A DNA stretch of 64,000 nt from Olleya sp. Hel_I_94 (GCF_007827365.1 NZ_VISI01000002.1:687001-751000), one strand, 5' to 3'. Positions 24,750 to 33,437 are shown, counted from the stretch's first letter. Translations and numbers: made by a program. Notes: generated by a model not told the origin, from the sequence alone.

Positions 24750-25181
24750 ATGACAATCATCGATTCAACTTTAGCAGATTCTATTCTTGATGTTCACATC
24801 ACAGATCAAGGTAATTTTTATTTTCTTGATGGTTTGGTTATATCAGAAATAAATGAAGGCATTACTTACTCCTGGGAAGAAGCTAAAAAAGTGATTCAGG
24901 CTGTACATAAATTTTATGGACCAAATATAAATGTTTGCTATATCTCAAACCGCGTAAATAACTACTCAGTCAAACCATCTGATTGGCTAAAGTTTTATAA
25001 AAATAATAACGTGTTAAATGGTTACGCTGTAGTCACAAAAAGCGAACAAAGTTGGTTTAATGCTCTAATGGAAAAGGTATTCTCTACAGTAGAAATCAAA
25101 CGTTTTGAAGACTTATATGAAGCCATAGAATGGGCTAAAATTAAAAACAATTTGGTAAATAATACTAATCTTGCTTCTTAA
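24750..25181 (+). CDS. SpoIIAA-like/STAS-fold hypothetical protein (twin 2)
   Basis: A 143-residue paralogue of the preceding gene. The shared layout is GNFYFLDGLVISEINEGITYS, VCYISNRVNNYSVKP, NGYAVVTKSE, and a C-terminal helix RFEDLYEAIEWA. It has no signal peptide, membrane segment or catalytic motif. Its last 17 bp overlap tail-to-tail with cvfB (25165-25181). I cannot assign a function; a regulatory or binding role like other SpoIIAA-fold proteins is only a guess. Confidence 0.65.
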   Translation: MTIIDSTLADSILDVHITDQGNFYFLDGLVISEINEGITYSWEEAKKVIQAVHKFYGPNINVCYISNRVNNYSVKPSDWLKFYKNNNVLNGYAVVTKSEQSWFNALMEKVFSTVEIKRFEDLYEAIEWAKIKNNLVNNTNLAS

Positions 25182-26004
25182 GATAAATACCATCGTCTTT
25201 TAAATCAACCAGTTTTTGTTTATACAAAGTCCCAATAGCCTTTTTAAAGGTTTTCTTGCTCATTTGTAACACCGTTTTAATTTTTTCAGGATTAGATTTA
25301 TCTGTCAATGCCAAAAACCCATTGTTATCAGTAAGTTCTTGCATAATCTTATCAGCATTTGGTTCAATATTTCTGTAACCAATTTCTCCTAAGCTTATAT
25401 CCAATTTGTTACCAGGTCGTATTTTTTTAACAATCCCTTTTAATTTATCACCAACACTAATATCCTGAAAGATATTGTCTTTATAAATTAATCCAGTATG
25501 TCTGTTGTTTACAATAACATTCATACCTAGATCACTTGGATGCGACACAATAATATCAACTTGATCAAATTGATCTACTGTTAACTCCTTATTATCTAAA
25601 AAACGATTGGTTTTACTAGACGCTACCAAACGCTCTGTAACCTCATCTAGATAACAACGTACCAAGTACCAACCTCCTTTTTTCATAGGGAAAGCTTGTT
25701 CTTTAAAAGGACAGAATAATTCTTTAACCAATCCAAAATCCAAAAAGGCTCCAAATTTGGTAACTTCATTACATCGTAACATAGCAAACTCACCATCTAA
25801 AATATATGGTTCTGTAGTTGTTGCGATGATACGCTCTTCATTATCTAAATATACAAACACCTCTAATTTATCACCAATTTCAAAATGTTCTGGAACATAT
25901 CTATTTGGTAATAAAACCTCATTATTATCTGCATCGCCTAAAAATAATCCAGGTTCTGTATCTCTTAAAATCTCAAGTGTATTGAATTGTCCTATTTGTA
26001 TCAT
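25165..26004 (-). CDS. cvfB: CvfB-type S1 RNA-binding protein
   Basis: A 279-residue protein with consecutive S1-like OB-fold domains (about residues 1-60, 65-130 and 140-210) and a C-terminal winged helix (LTDNNGFLALTDKSNPEKI...SKKTFKKAIGTLYKQKLV). This is the architecture of the CvfB/YitL family, which affects virulence-gene expression in staphylococci and binds RNA in vitro. The start MIQIGQFNTLEI matches the family. A TACATTTG box (26009-26016) sits only 4 nt upstream of the ATG, so the mRNA may be nearly leaderless. It overlaps the plus-strand neighbour by 17 bp at the 3' ends. Confidence 0.88.
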   Translation of the reverse strand: MIQIGQFNTLEILRDTEPGLFLGDADNNEVLLPNRYVPEHFEIGDKLEVFVYLDNEERIIATTTEPYILDGEFAMLRCNEVTKFGAFLDFGLVKELFCPFKEQAFPMKKGGWYLVRCYLDEVTERLVASSKTNRFLDNKELTVDQFDQVDIIVSHPSDLGMNVIVNNRHTGLIYKDNIFQDISVGDKLKGIVKKIRPGNKLDISLGEIGYRNIEPNADKIMQELTDNNGFLALTDKSNPEKIKTVLQMSKKTFKKAIGTLYKQKLVDLKDDGIYLKKQD

Positions 26005-26008
26005 TTTG

Positions 26009-26016
26009 CAAATGTA
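26009..26016 (-). promoter_or_regulatory. candidate -7 box abutting the cvfB start codon
   Basis: Minus-strand TACATTTG is an exact TAnnTTTG box with CAAA between it and the ATG at 26004. No -33 TTG is evident. Confidence 0.3.
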
Positions 26017-26027
26017 AGCATATAAAA

Positions 26028-26060
26028 AAAACGTTACAGAACTGTAACGCTTTTTTTATG
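26028..26060 (-). terminator. intrinsic terminator after the DUF2853 gene
   Basis: CGTTACAGAACTGTAACG hairpin with an A-run before and seven Ts after. It separates the DUF2853 gene from cvfB. Confidence 0.8.
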
Positions 26061-26075
26061 TATTATTTTATAATT

Positions 26076-26417
26076 TTATTTATAAACAGATTCTTTTTTG
26101 AAATGTTTAGCTAATAAATAATAAACCACTGCTCTGTATTTATTTTTATTAGACCTTCCGTAAGTTTCCATTACAGAATCTATAGCTTTATCTAAATCAT
26201 CGCTATCTGCTAAGCCTAATTTTTTAATTAAAAAATTGTTTTTTACAGTCGCTAATTCTGATGCATCAGAACCAGAAACAGTTGCAGAATCTTTGTTATA
26301 TATTGATGGACCACAACCTATAGTTACTTTAGTTAAAAAATCCATATCTGCAGTTACACCACACTTATCTTTTAGGTCTGTTGCATACTTTGCGATTAAT
26401 TCATCACGTTTACTCAT
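26076..26417 (-). CDS. DUF2853 family protein
   Basis: A 113-residue soluble, all-helical protein matching DUF2853 (KYATDLKDKCGVTAD at the N-terminus, VTIGCGPSIYN in the middle, METYGRSNKNKYRAVVYYLLAKHF at the C-terminus). The family is found in Bacteroidota and Proteobacteria and has no known function. It stands alone between menD and cvfB, with its own terminator. Confidence 0.85.
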   Translation of the reverse strand: MSKRDELIAKYATDLKDKCGVTADMDFLTKVTIGCGPSIYNKDSATVSGSDASELATVKNNFLIKKLGLADSDDLDKAIDSVMETYGRSNKNKYRAVVYYLLAKHFKKESVYK

Positions 26418-26535
26418 AATTTTAAATTTAGATTAATATTTTTAGCTTCTTAAAGGTACAATTTTTTTATATCTCTTTTTAAGCGAAAAAAAATAATATT
26501 ACAATTACGATAAACGTCCAATTTTTTCGTTGAAA

Positions 26536-28287
26536 TTATTTAACAAACTTAAAATAATCTAATAGTATACTATCATTGTCTCTTGCTGGCGTCATAACCT
26601 CTAATAACTTAGGTTGCTCGGTTTTATCGTAAAAATGGTCTAGAGCATTTTCTAATTGGTGTTGATTGGTTACTTTAGTATATTCTAAACCATACATTTG
26701 ACACAATTGCTTTGCCGACAGATTATGTTTCGTTTCGAAAAAATAATCAAAGTTATCTGTGTTTTTATGTCCTGGCAGAATTCTAAAAATCCCTCCTCCT
26801 TCGTTATTAATAATTATAATTCTAAAGTTTTTAGGTATGTAGTTATTCCACAGTGCATTACTATCGTAAAAAAAGCTTAAATCTCCAGTAATAAATACGG
26901 TTGGATTATCTCTTGTTATTGCTGCTCCAATTGCAGTACTTGTACTTCCATCAATTCCGCTAGTTCCTCGATTACAAAAAACGTCCAACGTTGGATTAAT
27001 ATCAAAAAGCTGTGTATATCTAATAGCAGAACTATTACCAACTTGTAATTGCGTTTGATTTGGTATACTTTTTAGTAACACGTCAAATGCTTTAAAGTCG
27101 GAAAATGGAATCAACCCCATGTATTGCACATGCTTTTCGCGTCTAATATCCATTTGGTTTTTCCAAAATGGATTATAATCACTTTTTAAAGCTTTAGTTA
27201 ATGGTATAAAAGATTGAAAAAATGAGTTTATTGATTGCTTAAACACCTTGTTTAGCACAAAAAAGGTGTCATTTGCCCCATTTTCGGACACATGCCAATG
27301 TTGTGTGGGTTTATGGGTACGTAAAAATTTCTTTATTTTTTTAGATACTATTAAACCTCCAAAGGTTAATAGTATTTCTGGTTGTAAGCCTTGCAACTCC
27401 TGTTCCGTTAACGCACCAATTAATTTATCAATGCTCGGACAAATATTATTGTGATGTAAGTTAGAGGTACTTTCGGTTAATATCAATACACTTTCATCTT
27501 CTGCTAAAACGTCAATAAAGTGTTGCTCCACACTGTTTGGAGCCAAAACACCTACTAATACTAACTTCTTTTTGGAGTTATTCCAAATTTCAGCGAAAGC
27601 GTTATAATCTTCACTAACTATATTAGGTTCTGGTACCGGCACTACTTCTGGAGTTACCGTAAGCGCATCCACCATTTGGTATAAAGGCTCATCAAACGGA
27701 ATATTAACATGTACAGGGCCTTGTGTTGTTATTGCAATATTAAAGGCTTTATTAATTTCGGTTTCGTTGTATTGTTGGATCCCTTGTTGTAGCCCTAAAA
27801 AGCGTTCGACTTTATTCTCAATACTCTTCATTATTGGCAAGTCTTCCGCGAAAGCGTTTTCTTTTTCAGGATTTAAATCTTGCTTTAAATTAGCCGAATA
27901 TTGAATGTGGTTTTTAAAAACGTTTTCTTGATTTATAGTCTGTCCATCACCTATTCCGACCAAGTACTTAGGTCTGTCAGCACTTAAAACCACTAACGGA
28001 ACATGGCTATAATACGCTTCGGACACCGCTGGATAATAATTTAACAACGCACTACCAGAAGTACAAACAACTGCTACGGGATGCTTTATTTGTTGTGCGA
28101 TACCTAATGCGAAAAAAGCTGCGCAACGCTCGTCCACAATACTATAACATTTAAAAAAAGGATCGTGAGTAAATCCAATGGTTAATGGCGCATTTCTGCT
28201 TCCTGGAGACAGTACAACGTGTTGGATATTCTTGGCTTTACAAAGCTGAATTACCGTTTGCGCTAAAGGTATTTTTGGGTGTTTCAT
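26536..28287 (-). CDS. menD: 2-succinyl-5-enolpyruvyl-6-hydroxy-3-cyclohexene-1-carboxylate synthase (MenD)
   Basis: A 583-residue ThDP enzyme with the N-terminal pyrimidine-binding domain (LSPGSRNAPLTIGF, DERCAAFFALGIA with the catalytic Glu), a central domain, and the C-terminal pyrophosphate-binding domain (GDLSFFYDSNAL...NNEGGGIFRILPG). It adds 2-oxoglutarate to isochorismate, the first committed step to menaquinone. It lies 42 bp after the isochorismate synthase gene. Two copies of the dispersed CGCTTTCGC motif are inside it, both read as AFAE. Confidence 0.94.
   Translation of the reverse strand: MKHPKIPLAQTVIQLCKAKNIQHVVLSPGSRNAPLTIGFTHDPFFKCYSIVDERCAAFFALGIAQQIKHPVAVVCTSGSALLNYYPAVSEAYYSHVPLVVLSADRPKYLVGIGDGQTINQENVFKNHIQYSANLKQDLNPEKENAFAEDLPIMKSIENKVERFLGLQQGIQQYNETEINKAFNIAITTQGPVHVNIPFDEPLYQMVDALTVTPEVVPVPEPNIVSEDYNAFAEIWNNSKKKLVLVGVLAPNSVEQHFIDVLAEDESVLILTESTSNLHHNNICPSIDKLIGALTEQELQGLQPEILLTFGGLIVSKKIKKFLRTHKPTQHWHVSENGANDTFFVLNKVFKQSINSFFQSFIPLTKALKSDYNPFWKNQMDIRREKHVQYMGLIPFSDFKAFDVLLKSIPNQTQLQVGNSSAIRYTQLFDINPTLDVFCNRGTSGIDGSTSTAIGAAITRDNPTVFITGDLSFFYDSNALWNNYIPKNFRIIIINNEGGGIFRILPGHKNTDNFDYFFETKHNLSAKQLCQMYGLEYTKVTNQHQLENALDHFYDKTEQPKLLEVMTPARDNDSILLDYFKFVK
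27588..27601 (-). repeat. dispersed CGCTTTCGCKGAAA motif (in menD, copy 1)
   Basis: TTTCAGCGAAAGCG on the plus strand, an exact match on minus. It encodes AFAE in MenD. Confidence 0.5.
27844..27856 (-). repeat. dispersed CGCTTTCGCKGAAA motif (in menD, copy 2)
   Basis: TTCCGCGAAAGCG on the plus strand, CGCTTTCGCGGAA on minus. It encodes AFAE in MenD. Confidence 0.5.
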
Positions 28288-28329
28288 GTGTTATACAAAA
28301 ATACGAAACCCAAATCCTAAATAAAACCA

Positions 28330-29445
28330 TTATAAGAGGTTTTTAACAGTCTTAGATTTTGCAACGGTTTCTTCCCATTCGTTTTCAGGTACAGAATCTT
28401 TTGTAATTCCGCCACCTACATATATTAATGCTTGGTTGTTCTTAATTTGAAGACATCTTAAATTAACAAACAAATGCGATATTGTTTTAACAGATCCGTA
28501 AGCGTTATTCTCTACGTTTCTGCGATTGGTATTTCTTGTTTTGGCTTGTTTAATATTTATTTCGCCTAAAAAACCGGTATAATATTCACGATTATAGCCT
28601 TCGTTTTTTAATATAAACTGTTTAGCGTTTTCTTTAGGTAAACCGCAAACTGCAGGCGTTGGATGTAATTTAGCAATAACAGACTGAAATCCATTTTCAG
28701 GCTTTAATAGTCCAGAAATCTTAGTTTGCAAATGCAATAAATTCCCCGCTTTGATAGTTTCTGTGTTGCCCAAATTAATACTACTGACTGACGACTCTAA
28801 ACTACTTACTATAAAATCCGTAACTAATTGCTGCTCCTCTTGTTCCTTGGATTGCCACTGGACATCAACTGTATTTTTGTATTGTTGCGTACCTGCAAGA
28901 GACATGGTTAAAAAGCGGTTACCTTCTACTTTTAATAAGGTTTCAGGCGTTGCGCCTAACCACAGCCCTACTTTTGGATGATACCAAAAATACACCATTG
29001 CTGTTTTATAAGTCGCTAATAATTTTTTAAATAGTAAAAGTGTATTGTCTACAGGAAAAGCTTCGGTTTCAACTCGAGATATCACTACTTTTTTAAAACT
29101 ACCATCTTCAATTTCGGCAATAGCTTTCTCTACTATTTTTATATGTTTCGCTTTCGCTGAAAGATTTATAGCGCTACTTAATTGGTTTTTAGAATCAACC
29201 GTAGTACTATCATGCAAACATGAAATTGTTTGACTTTTATTTAAAGGAAATAGTACCGTATTATCTTCGTTTTTAAAAGGTGAAAACACAAAACCACTAT
29301 CCTCAAAATTAGTTGTAAAATGAAGCTGATTGCTATCCTGAAGCATTGCTTTTACCGCTACTTGATTGGGCTTTTTATAAGCTACAAAAGGAAGTTGCTT
29401 GTCAAATTGTTGAGCAAGCTGATCAAAAAAAATGGAAGAGGTCAT
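28330..29445 (-). CDS. menF: isochorismate synthase (MenF/EntC type)
   Basis: A 371-residue chorismate-utilising enzyme. The catalytic lysine region FKKVVISRVE (about residue 158), the HPTPAVCGLPKENA block (about 256) and the NEGYNREYYTGFLGEIN block (about 276) are characteristic of isochorismate synthases rather than anthranilate or ADC synthases. It converts chorismate to isochorismate for MenD. It begins 3 bp after the thioesterase gene and is followed by menD. It could equally be named entC; the menD neighbour argues for the menaquinone role. Confidence 0.9.
   Translation of the reverse strand: MTSSIFFDQLAQQFDKQLPFVAYKKPNQVAVKAMLQDSNQLHFTTNFEDSGFVFSPFKNEDNTVLFPLNKSQTISCLHDSTTVDSKNQLSSAINLSAKAKHIKIVEKAIAEIEDGSFKKVVISRVETEAFPVDNTLLLFKKLLATYKTAMVYFWYHPKVGLWLGATPETLLKVEGNRFLTMSLAGTQQYKNTVDVQWQSKEQEEQQLVTDFIVSSLESSVSSINLGNTETIKAGNLLHLQTKISGLLKPENGFQSVIAKLHPTPAVCGLPKENAKQFILKNEGYNREYYTGFLGEINIKQAKTRNTNRRNVENNAYGSVKTISHLFVNLRCLQIKNNQALIYVGGGITKDSVPENEWEETVAKSKTVKNLL
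29149..29162 (+). repeat. dispersed CGCTTTCGCKGAAA motif (in isochorismate synthase gene)
   Basis: Exact CGCTTTCGCTGAAA on the plus strand. In the minus-strand gene frame it encodes SAKAK. Confidence 0.5.
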
Positions 29446-29448
29446 AAC

Positions 29449-29874
29449 TTACTTCTTTTTAGGTAAAGAAATGGTTGACAATTTGCATAACGAAATTAGG
29501 TTGTCATCTTCATCCGTTACTCTAATATCTAACAATTGCGTTGTACGTCCTTTATGTAAAAAAGTAGCCTTAGCATAGACATAGCCAGCGCTAATACTTT
29601 TTAAATGATTAGCTGTAATCTCTAACCCTCTAATCATTAAATTTTCTGAATCTAAAAAGATATGCGACGCAAAACTACCAACACTTTCTGCCAATGCTGC
29701 TGTTGCGCCTCCATGCAACACTCCATCTGGTTGATGCACACGTGGTGTCACTGGCATTCTGGATACTAAAAAATCCTCGCCATAATCCACAACTTCTATT
29801 TCTAAGGTTTCCATTAAAGTGTTTTTGCTTGCCTTATTTGCTATAGCTAACACTTGTGCTTTAGAATACTTCAT
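29449..29874 (-). CDS. hotdog-fold thioesterase, candidate DHNA-CoA hydrolase (MenI)
   Basis: A 141-residue PaaI/YdiI-type thioesterase with RVHQPDGVLHGGATAALAESVGSFAS, which includes the HGG turn and the catalytic Glu of the ALAE segment. YdiI-like enzymes hydrolyse DHNA-CoA, the step between MenB and MenA. The gene starts the thioesterase-menF-menD run with a 3-bp gap to menF, strong contextual support for that role here. The family is promiscuous, so the substrate is inferred. Confidence 0.8.
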   Translation of the reverse strand: MKYSKAQVLAIANKASKNTLMETLEIEVVDYGEDFLVSRMPVTPRVHQPDGVLHGGATAALAESVGSFASHIFLDSENLMIRGLEITANHLKSISAGYVYAKATFLHKGRTTQLLDIRVTDEDDNLISLCKLSTISLPKKK

Positions 29875-29917
29875 GTATCTTTAATTTTAATGTAAAAATA
29901 CAAAACCTAGCGCTAAA

Positions 29918-30496
29918 ATGACAGCTCCAACTCTTGAAAACAATCGTGTAAAACTAATTCCTTTAGACTTAAGTAATTATAAACAATTAACTACTATTGC
30001 TAAAGAGACTGATTTAATTTATTATTCGCCTAATACCATTTCTACTCCAGAGACTCTAAAAAATTATGTACAAACTGCAATTGAAGGTTTTTATAATAAT
30101 ACTACACTACCTTTTATTGTTTATGACAAGCAAAAACAAGCTTTTGCAGGTAGCACTCGTTTTGGTTTAATTAACCATAAAAACAAAGTCTTACATATTG
30201 GTTGGACTTGGATAGGACATGATTTTCAAGGAACAGGTCTAAATAGCCATATGAAATTTTTAATGCTACAATATGCTTTTGAAACGTTACTTTTTGAAAA
30301 AGTAGAATTTAGAATTGATGAGCGTAATATTAAATCTAGAAAAGCAGTCACAAAATTAGGAGCAACACTAGAAGGCATATTACGCCAAGACACAGTAATG
30401 ACTGATGGTTTTAGACGAAGTACTTGTTGTTATGGTATTTTAAAAAACGAATGGCTTACTATTAAAACCAATATGTTTAAAGAATTTAATATTTAG
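29918..30496 (+). CDS. GNAT family N-acetyltransferase (RimJ/RimL type)
   Basis: A 192-residue acetyltransferase of the acetyltransf_3 group. It shows VLHIGWTWIGHDFQGTGLNSHMKFLML (acetyl-CoA loop, about residue 90) and VEFRIDERNIKSRKAVTKLGATLEGILRQ (about 128-155), the typical RimJ/L C-terminal pattern. The acceptor is unknown. It is divergent from the menaquinone thioesterase gene, and its last 11 bp overlap tail-to-tail with the kinase-like gene at 30486. Confidence 0.85.
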   Translation: MTAPTLENNRVKLIPLDLSNYKQLTTIAKETDLIYYSPNTISTPETLKNYVQTAIEGFYNNTTLPFIVYDKQKQAFAGSTRFGLINHKNKVLHIGWTWIGHDFQGTGLNSHMKFLMLQYAFETLLFEKVEFRIDERNIKSRKAVTKLGATLEGILRQDTVMTDGFRRSTCCYGILKNEWLTIKTNMFKEFNI

Positions 30497-31769
30497 TATA
30501 ACACTCAAAACATGCCTGAAGTTGTTCTGGAAGATTTAAATCTTCAGAGCCTTTTAGACGCTGTGTTACCAAACCTTTTTTATCTATGGTTGTTTTAAAT
30601 AATTTAGCATAGGACACTAAATTATCTCGTCTTGTTTTTATTTTACTAATGATTTCTTCTCCATCAATATCTAAAATTTGAGAAGGCCAAACTTTTAAAG
30701 CTTTTAGTAAAGCCTCATCATTAAGAAGTAATTGCAATTGTTTCGCTTCTTGTATAAATAAATTTTCTTCCGTGTTTAATAAAAAATATTGATCAAATGG
30801 ATAGACTAATCCTGGCATAAAATCTATTTCGTAATCAAATGGTCTTAACTGTTCAACAACATTTTCATTGGATAAAATAGAAGGTATAATACCTTCTAAA
30901 TTTATAAAAGCATTATCCCTATCTCCTGCAATTGGAATAGCTGTGTAAGTTTGATCTGTTTGCTGTATAGCCCAACCCCATTGTTTTGTATGCCTATCCC
31001 AATCACCAACTAATAGATCAAACAGTCTAGCTCTAATAAGTGCAGATTTATCAATAAATATATTATTAGTATTACTTAATTTTAATTCTTGAAGGTTTTT
31101 AGTGTCAACGATTTCAGAAACATTACTTAAGTTTGTCCAATTGGTCTTACTTTCTGTTTCGTACTCTAATAAAAATAGTCTATTCCCATACTTGTTATTA
31201 TAGTCTCCCAATAGCGGTTGCTTTGGAAGAAATACCACTTTAGGTTTGGTATTAATTATAGCGGATTTATTAGCTAGCTCAGCAGCCAATATAGCACTAT
31301 AAGGATGTTGCGCAGAAATACCATCTACGATAATATTTTCTAATCCTAATGTTTTTACAAATTCGGGAATAAGTGGTTTTGGATCTTTATTAATACCTCT
31401 AAGTGTTAACTCAACACCTTCTTTAGTTTCTAGTTTTAAAGAATGGGTTTGCTTACCACCACCTTCCTTAGTAATTGTAACACCTCCAAATAAAGTGTCT
31501 AAAAATAATACAGGTGCTTTAATTGGTGTTGCCCAAGCAGCACGATATTGCTCTCCTTGAAAAAGTATTTTAATCTCATCTGCTTTATATAAAGCGCTTG
31601 CTGCTACTAATACAGAATCTAAATCATGAAAATTTATGGCATTAACATTATCAATATTAACTAACTGAGACGTTTTAAATGTTTGATCTGTTGAGGAAGT
31701 AGACCAATACACCATACCTATAAATAGTACAAGTATCACAATTAAAAAGTAAATTACTTTTTTTAACAA
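30486..31769 (-). CDS. membrane-anchored protein with HipA/FAM20-like kinase-fold motifs
   Basis: A 427-residue protein with an N-terminal signal anchor (residues 4-23). The rest shows a kinase-like series: KLETKEGVELTLRGINKDP (candidate ATP lysine K128), ARLFDLLVGDWDRHTKQWGW (catalytic-loop-like GDWDRH, 255-260) and IPIAGDRDNAF (metal-binding-like, 282-288). From memory the same series occurs as the C-terminal part of some Bacteroidota calcineurin-like phosphoesterases. Anchor topology would put the domain in the periplasm, unusual for an ATP-dependent kinase. Activity is not shown. The gene is isolated, convergent with the GNAT gene. Confidence 0.65.
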   Translation of the reverse strand: MLKKVIYFLIVILVLFIGMVYWSTSSTDQTFKTSQLVNIDNVNAINFHDLDSVLVAASALYKADEIKILFQGEQYRAAWATPIKAPVLFLDTLFGGVTITKEGGGKQTHSLKLETKEGVELTLRGINKDPKPLIPEFVKTLGLENIIVDGISAQHPYSAILAAELANKSAIINTKPKVVFLPKQPLLGDYNNKYGNRLFLLEYETESKTNWTNLSNVSEIVDTKNLQELKLSNTNNIFIDKSALIRARLFDLLVGDWDRHTKQWGWAIQQTDQTYTAIPIAGDRDNAFINLEGIIPSILSNENVVEQLRPFDYEIDFMPGLVYPFDQYFLLNTEENLFIQEAKQLQLLLNDEALLKALKVWPSQILDIDGEEIISKIKTRRDNLVSYAKLFKTTIDKKGLVTQRLKGSEDLNLPEQLQACFECYTKY

Positions 31770-31875
31770 TAGAAATGAAGTTTTGGTTAATATGCTAGCT
31801 TTAAAGTTATAACAACTCTTTAAATTTTAAAAACTTGAATTATAAAAATTAAGTTAAAATATAGTCGCTGGATAA

Positions 31876-32349
31876 TTAATGCCTAACTCTTTTTAAAAAT
31901 TCTTTTTCCGTTTCCCATATTTCTGGAGAATAATCTGAAGCTGTATAATATTCAAATTCTATAATTTCGCCATTATTTAAAGTGTCTTTACCTATTAAGT
32001 AAAAGTTTTCTCCGACATGCATACTTTTATAGGATTTAGCTGCATAAAAATATATAGTATCACCAATTTGATATTTTTTAACAGACTTAACATCCTCTAA
32101 ATCATAGTTAGAGTCTTCGTTTTGATTAAGAGTATAATGTTTAAAACGAATATTATTTTTATTCCATCGTATTGTACTTGAACTTCTAACTTGAATTGGT
32201 GTATTTAAAAGTTTTGAAAATCTAAAATCATCAGACAAGTCTTGTCTCGATTCATATATAACTGATATAAATATGACTACACCTAATACAATAGTAGTTG
32301 CTAAGGCAACCTGCAAAACCTTTCTAATAGATTTAGGTTGAATTATCAT
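31876..32349 (-). CDS. single-pass membrane protein, unknown
   Basis: A 157-residue protein with a hydrophobic helix at about residues 12-30 and a polar, beta-rich extracytoplasmic domain (KSVKKYQIGDTIYFYAAKSY, ENFYLIGKDTLNNGEIIEFEYY). I recognise no family. It lies 9 bp downstream of the nitronate monooxygenase gene on the same strand, so it is probably co-transcribed with it. Confidence 0.6.
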   Translation of the reverse strand: MIIQPKSIRKVLQVALATTIVLGVVIFISVIYESRQDLSDDFRFSKLLNTPIQVRSSSTIRWNKNNIRFKHYTLNQNEDSNYDLEDVKSVKKYQIGDTIYFYAAKSYKSMHVGENFYLIGKDTLNNGEIIEFEYYTASDYSPEIWETEKEFLKRVRH

Positions 32350-32358
32350 TAACTTAAT

Positions 32359-33306
32359 TTAGGCTATTAAATTAGCTACAATAGCTTTAACAGGTAAAAT
32401 AGCTTTAGTATGTTCAATACTTGGTCCTGCAACCCAAACGGTTTTGTACGTTGCTTTTTTAGCTGCATTTTGAGTAGCTTTCATACCTATTGAAAAACGA
32501 ATCATTTTCACCCATTTTTTCAATTTTTTATTTTTGTTTAATACGCGTTCTAGCCAAGTTTGTTTAGTACCAATTTTTTGTACGTAAGGTGTATTAATTA
32601 CGGTACATGGAGTACCAGAGATACGCTCTGTCATGATAATATCCTTTTCGCCATAATCCACACATGCTTGCTTATACTCATCTGTAACACCAGCTTCAAC
32701 AGATGCAATAAATGGACTTCCTACAGATACGCCTTCTGCTCCATAACTTAACATTTTATCAATATCTGCTTTACATCCTACTCCTCCAGCTGAAATAACT
32801 GGTATATTTAAAGCTTTACTTAGTTGATTAGTTAATTCTTGTGGCGATAAATTACCTCTGTGTCCTCCTGCTTCATTATTAACTGCAATTGCAGCATCAG
32901 CACCTAATTGTTCTACTTTTTTAGCAAAACGTAGGTCTGTCACATCACAAAATACTTTAATACCTGCTTTATGAGCTTGATTAATGGTTTCTTCTGGACT
33001 CCCTAAAGACGTTATAATAAAATCGCAACCTTCTTCACATAATACTCTAAGTTGCTCTTTATACTTAATATTAGATTTATTAACTATTAGGTTAAACCCA
33101 AAAGAGCCTCCTTCTACTTTATTAGCTTTTAACTCTTGTATTGCTTCCCTTAATTGATCTAAAGTACGGTAATTAAGTGCAGGAATACAACCAGCAATAC
33201 CAGCTTTCATACCTTCCGTAACCATTGCTACATTAGACACCAAAAACATTGGCGCTTGGATAATTGGGTATTTTATATTTAAAAGCTGAGTTAATTTAGT
33301 TTGCAT
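32359..33306 (-). CDS. nitronate monooxygenase family (2-nitropropane dioxygenase-like) flavoenzyme
   Basis: A 315-residue TIM-barrel FMN enzyme. It starts LLNIKYPIIQAPMFLVSNVAMV and has NNEAGGHRGN (the catalytic-His segment), VISAGGVGCKADIDKMLSYGAEGVSVGSPF (phosphate-binding) and SGTPCTVINTPYV, all typical of class I nitronate monooxygenases and related enoyl-reductase-like FMN proteins. It oxidises alkyl nitronates such as propionate-3-nitronate, if the name holds. A TATATTTG box (33326-33333) lies 19 nt upstream. Confidence 0.88.
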   Translation of the reverse strand: MQTKLTQLLNIKYPIIQAPMFLVSNVAMVTEGMKAGIAGCIPALNYRTLDQLREAIQELKANKVEGGSFGFNLIVNKSNIKYKEQLRVLCEEGCDFIITSLGSPEETINQAHKAGIKVFCDVTDLRFAKKVEQLGADAAIAVNNEAGGHRGNLSPQELTNQLSKALNIPVISAGGVGCKADIDKMLSYGAEGVSVGSPFIASVEAGVTDEYKQACVDYGEKDIIMTERISGTPCTVINTPYVQKIGTKQTWLERVLNKNKKLKKWVKMIRFSIGMKATQNAAKKATYKTVWVAGPSIEHTKAILPVKAIVANLIA

Positions 33307-33325
33307 AATTATAATGTTATTTAAA

Positions 33326-33333
33326 CAAATATA
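33326..33333 (-). promoter_or_regulatory. candidate -7 box for the nitronate monooxygenase gene
   Basis: Minus-strand TATATTTG, an exact TAnnTTTG box, 19 nt before the ATG at 33306. No well-spaced TTG is seen. Confidence 0.4.
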
Positions 33334-33437
33334 ACAATAAATTTATTATGCATGCATAGTTTATTAAAATGAATTATTGTCCTCTATATAGTATTTAACC
33401 CTAAAATTAAAACCAATAATAGTACGGTTATAAACAA

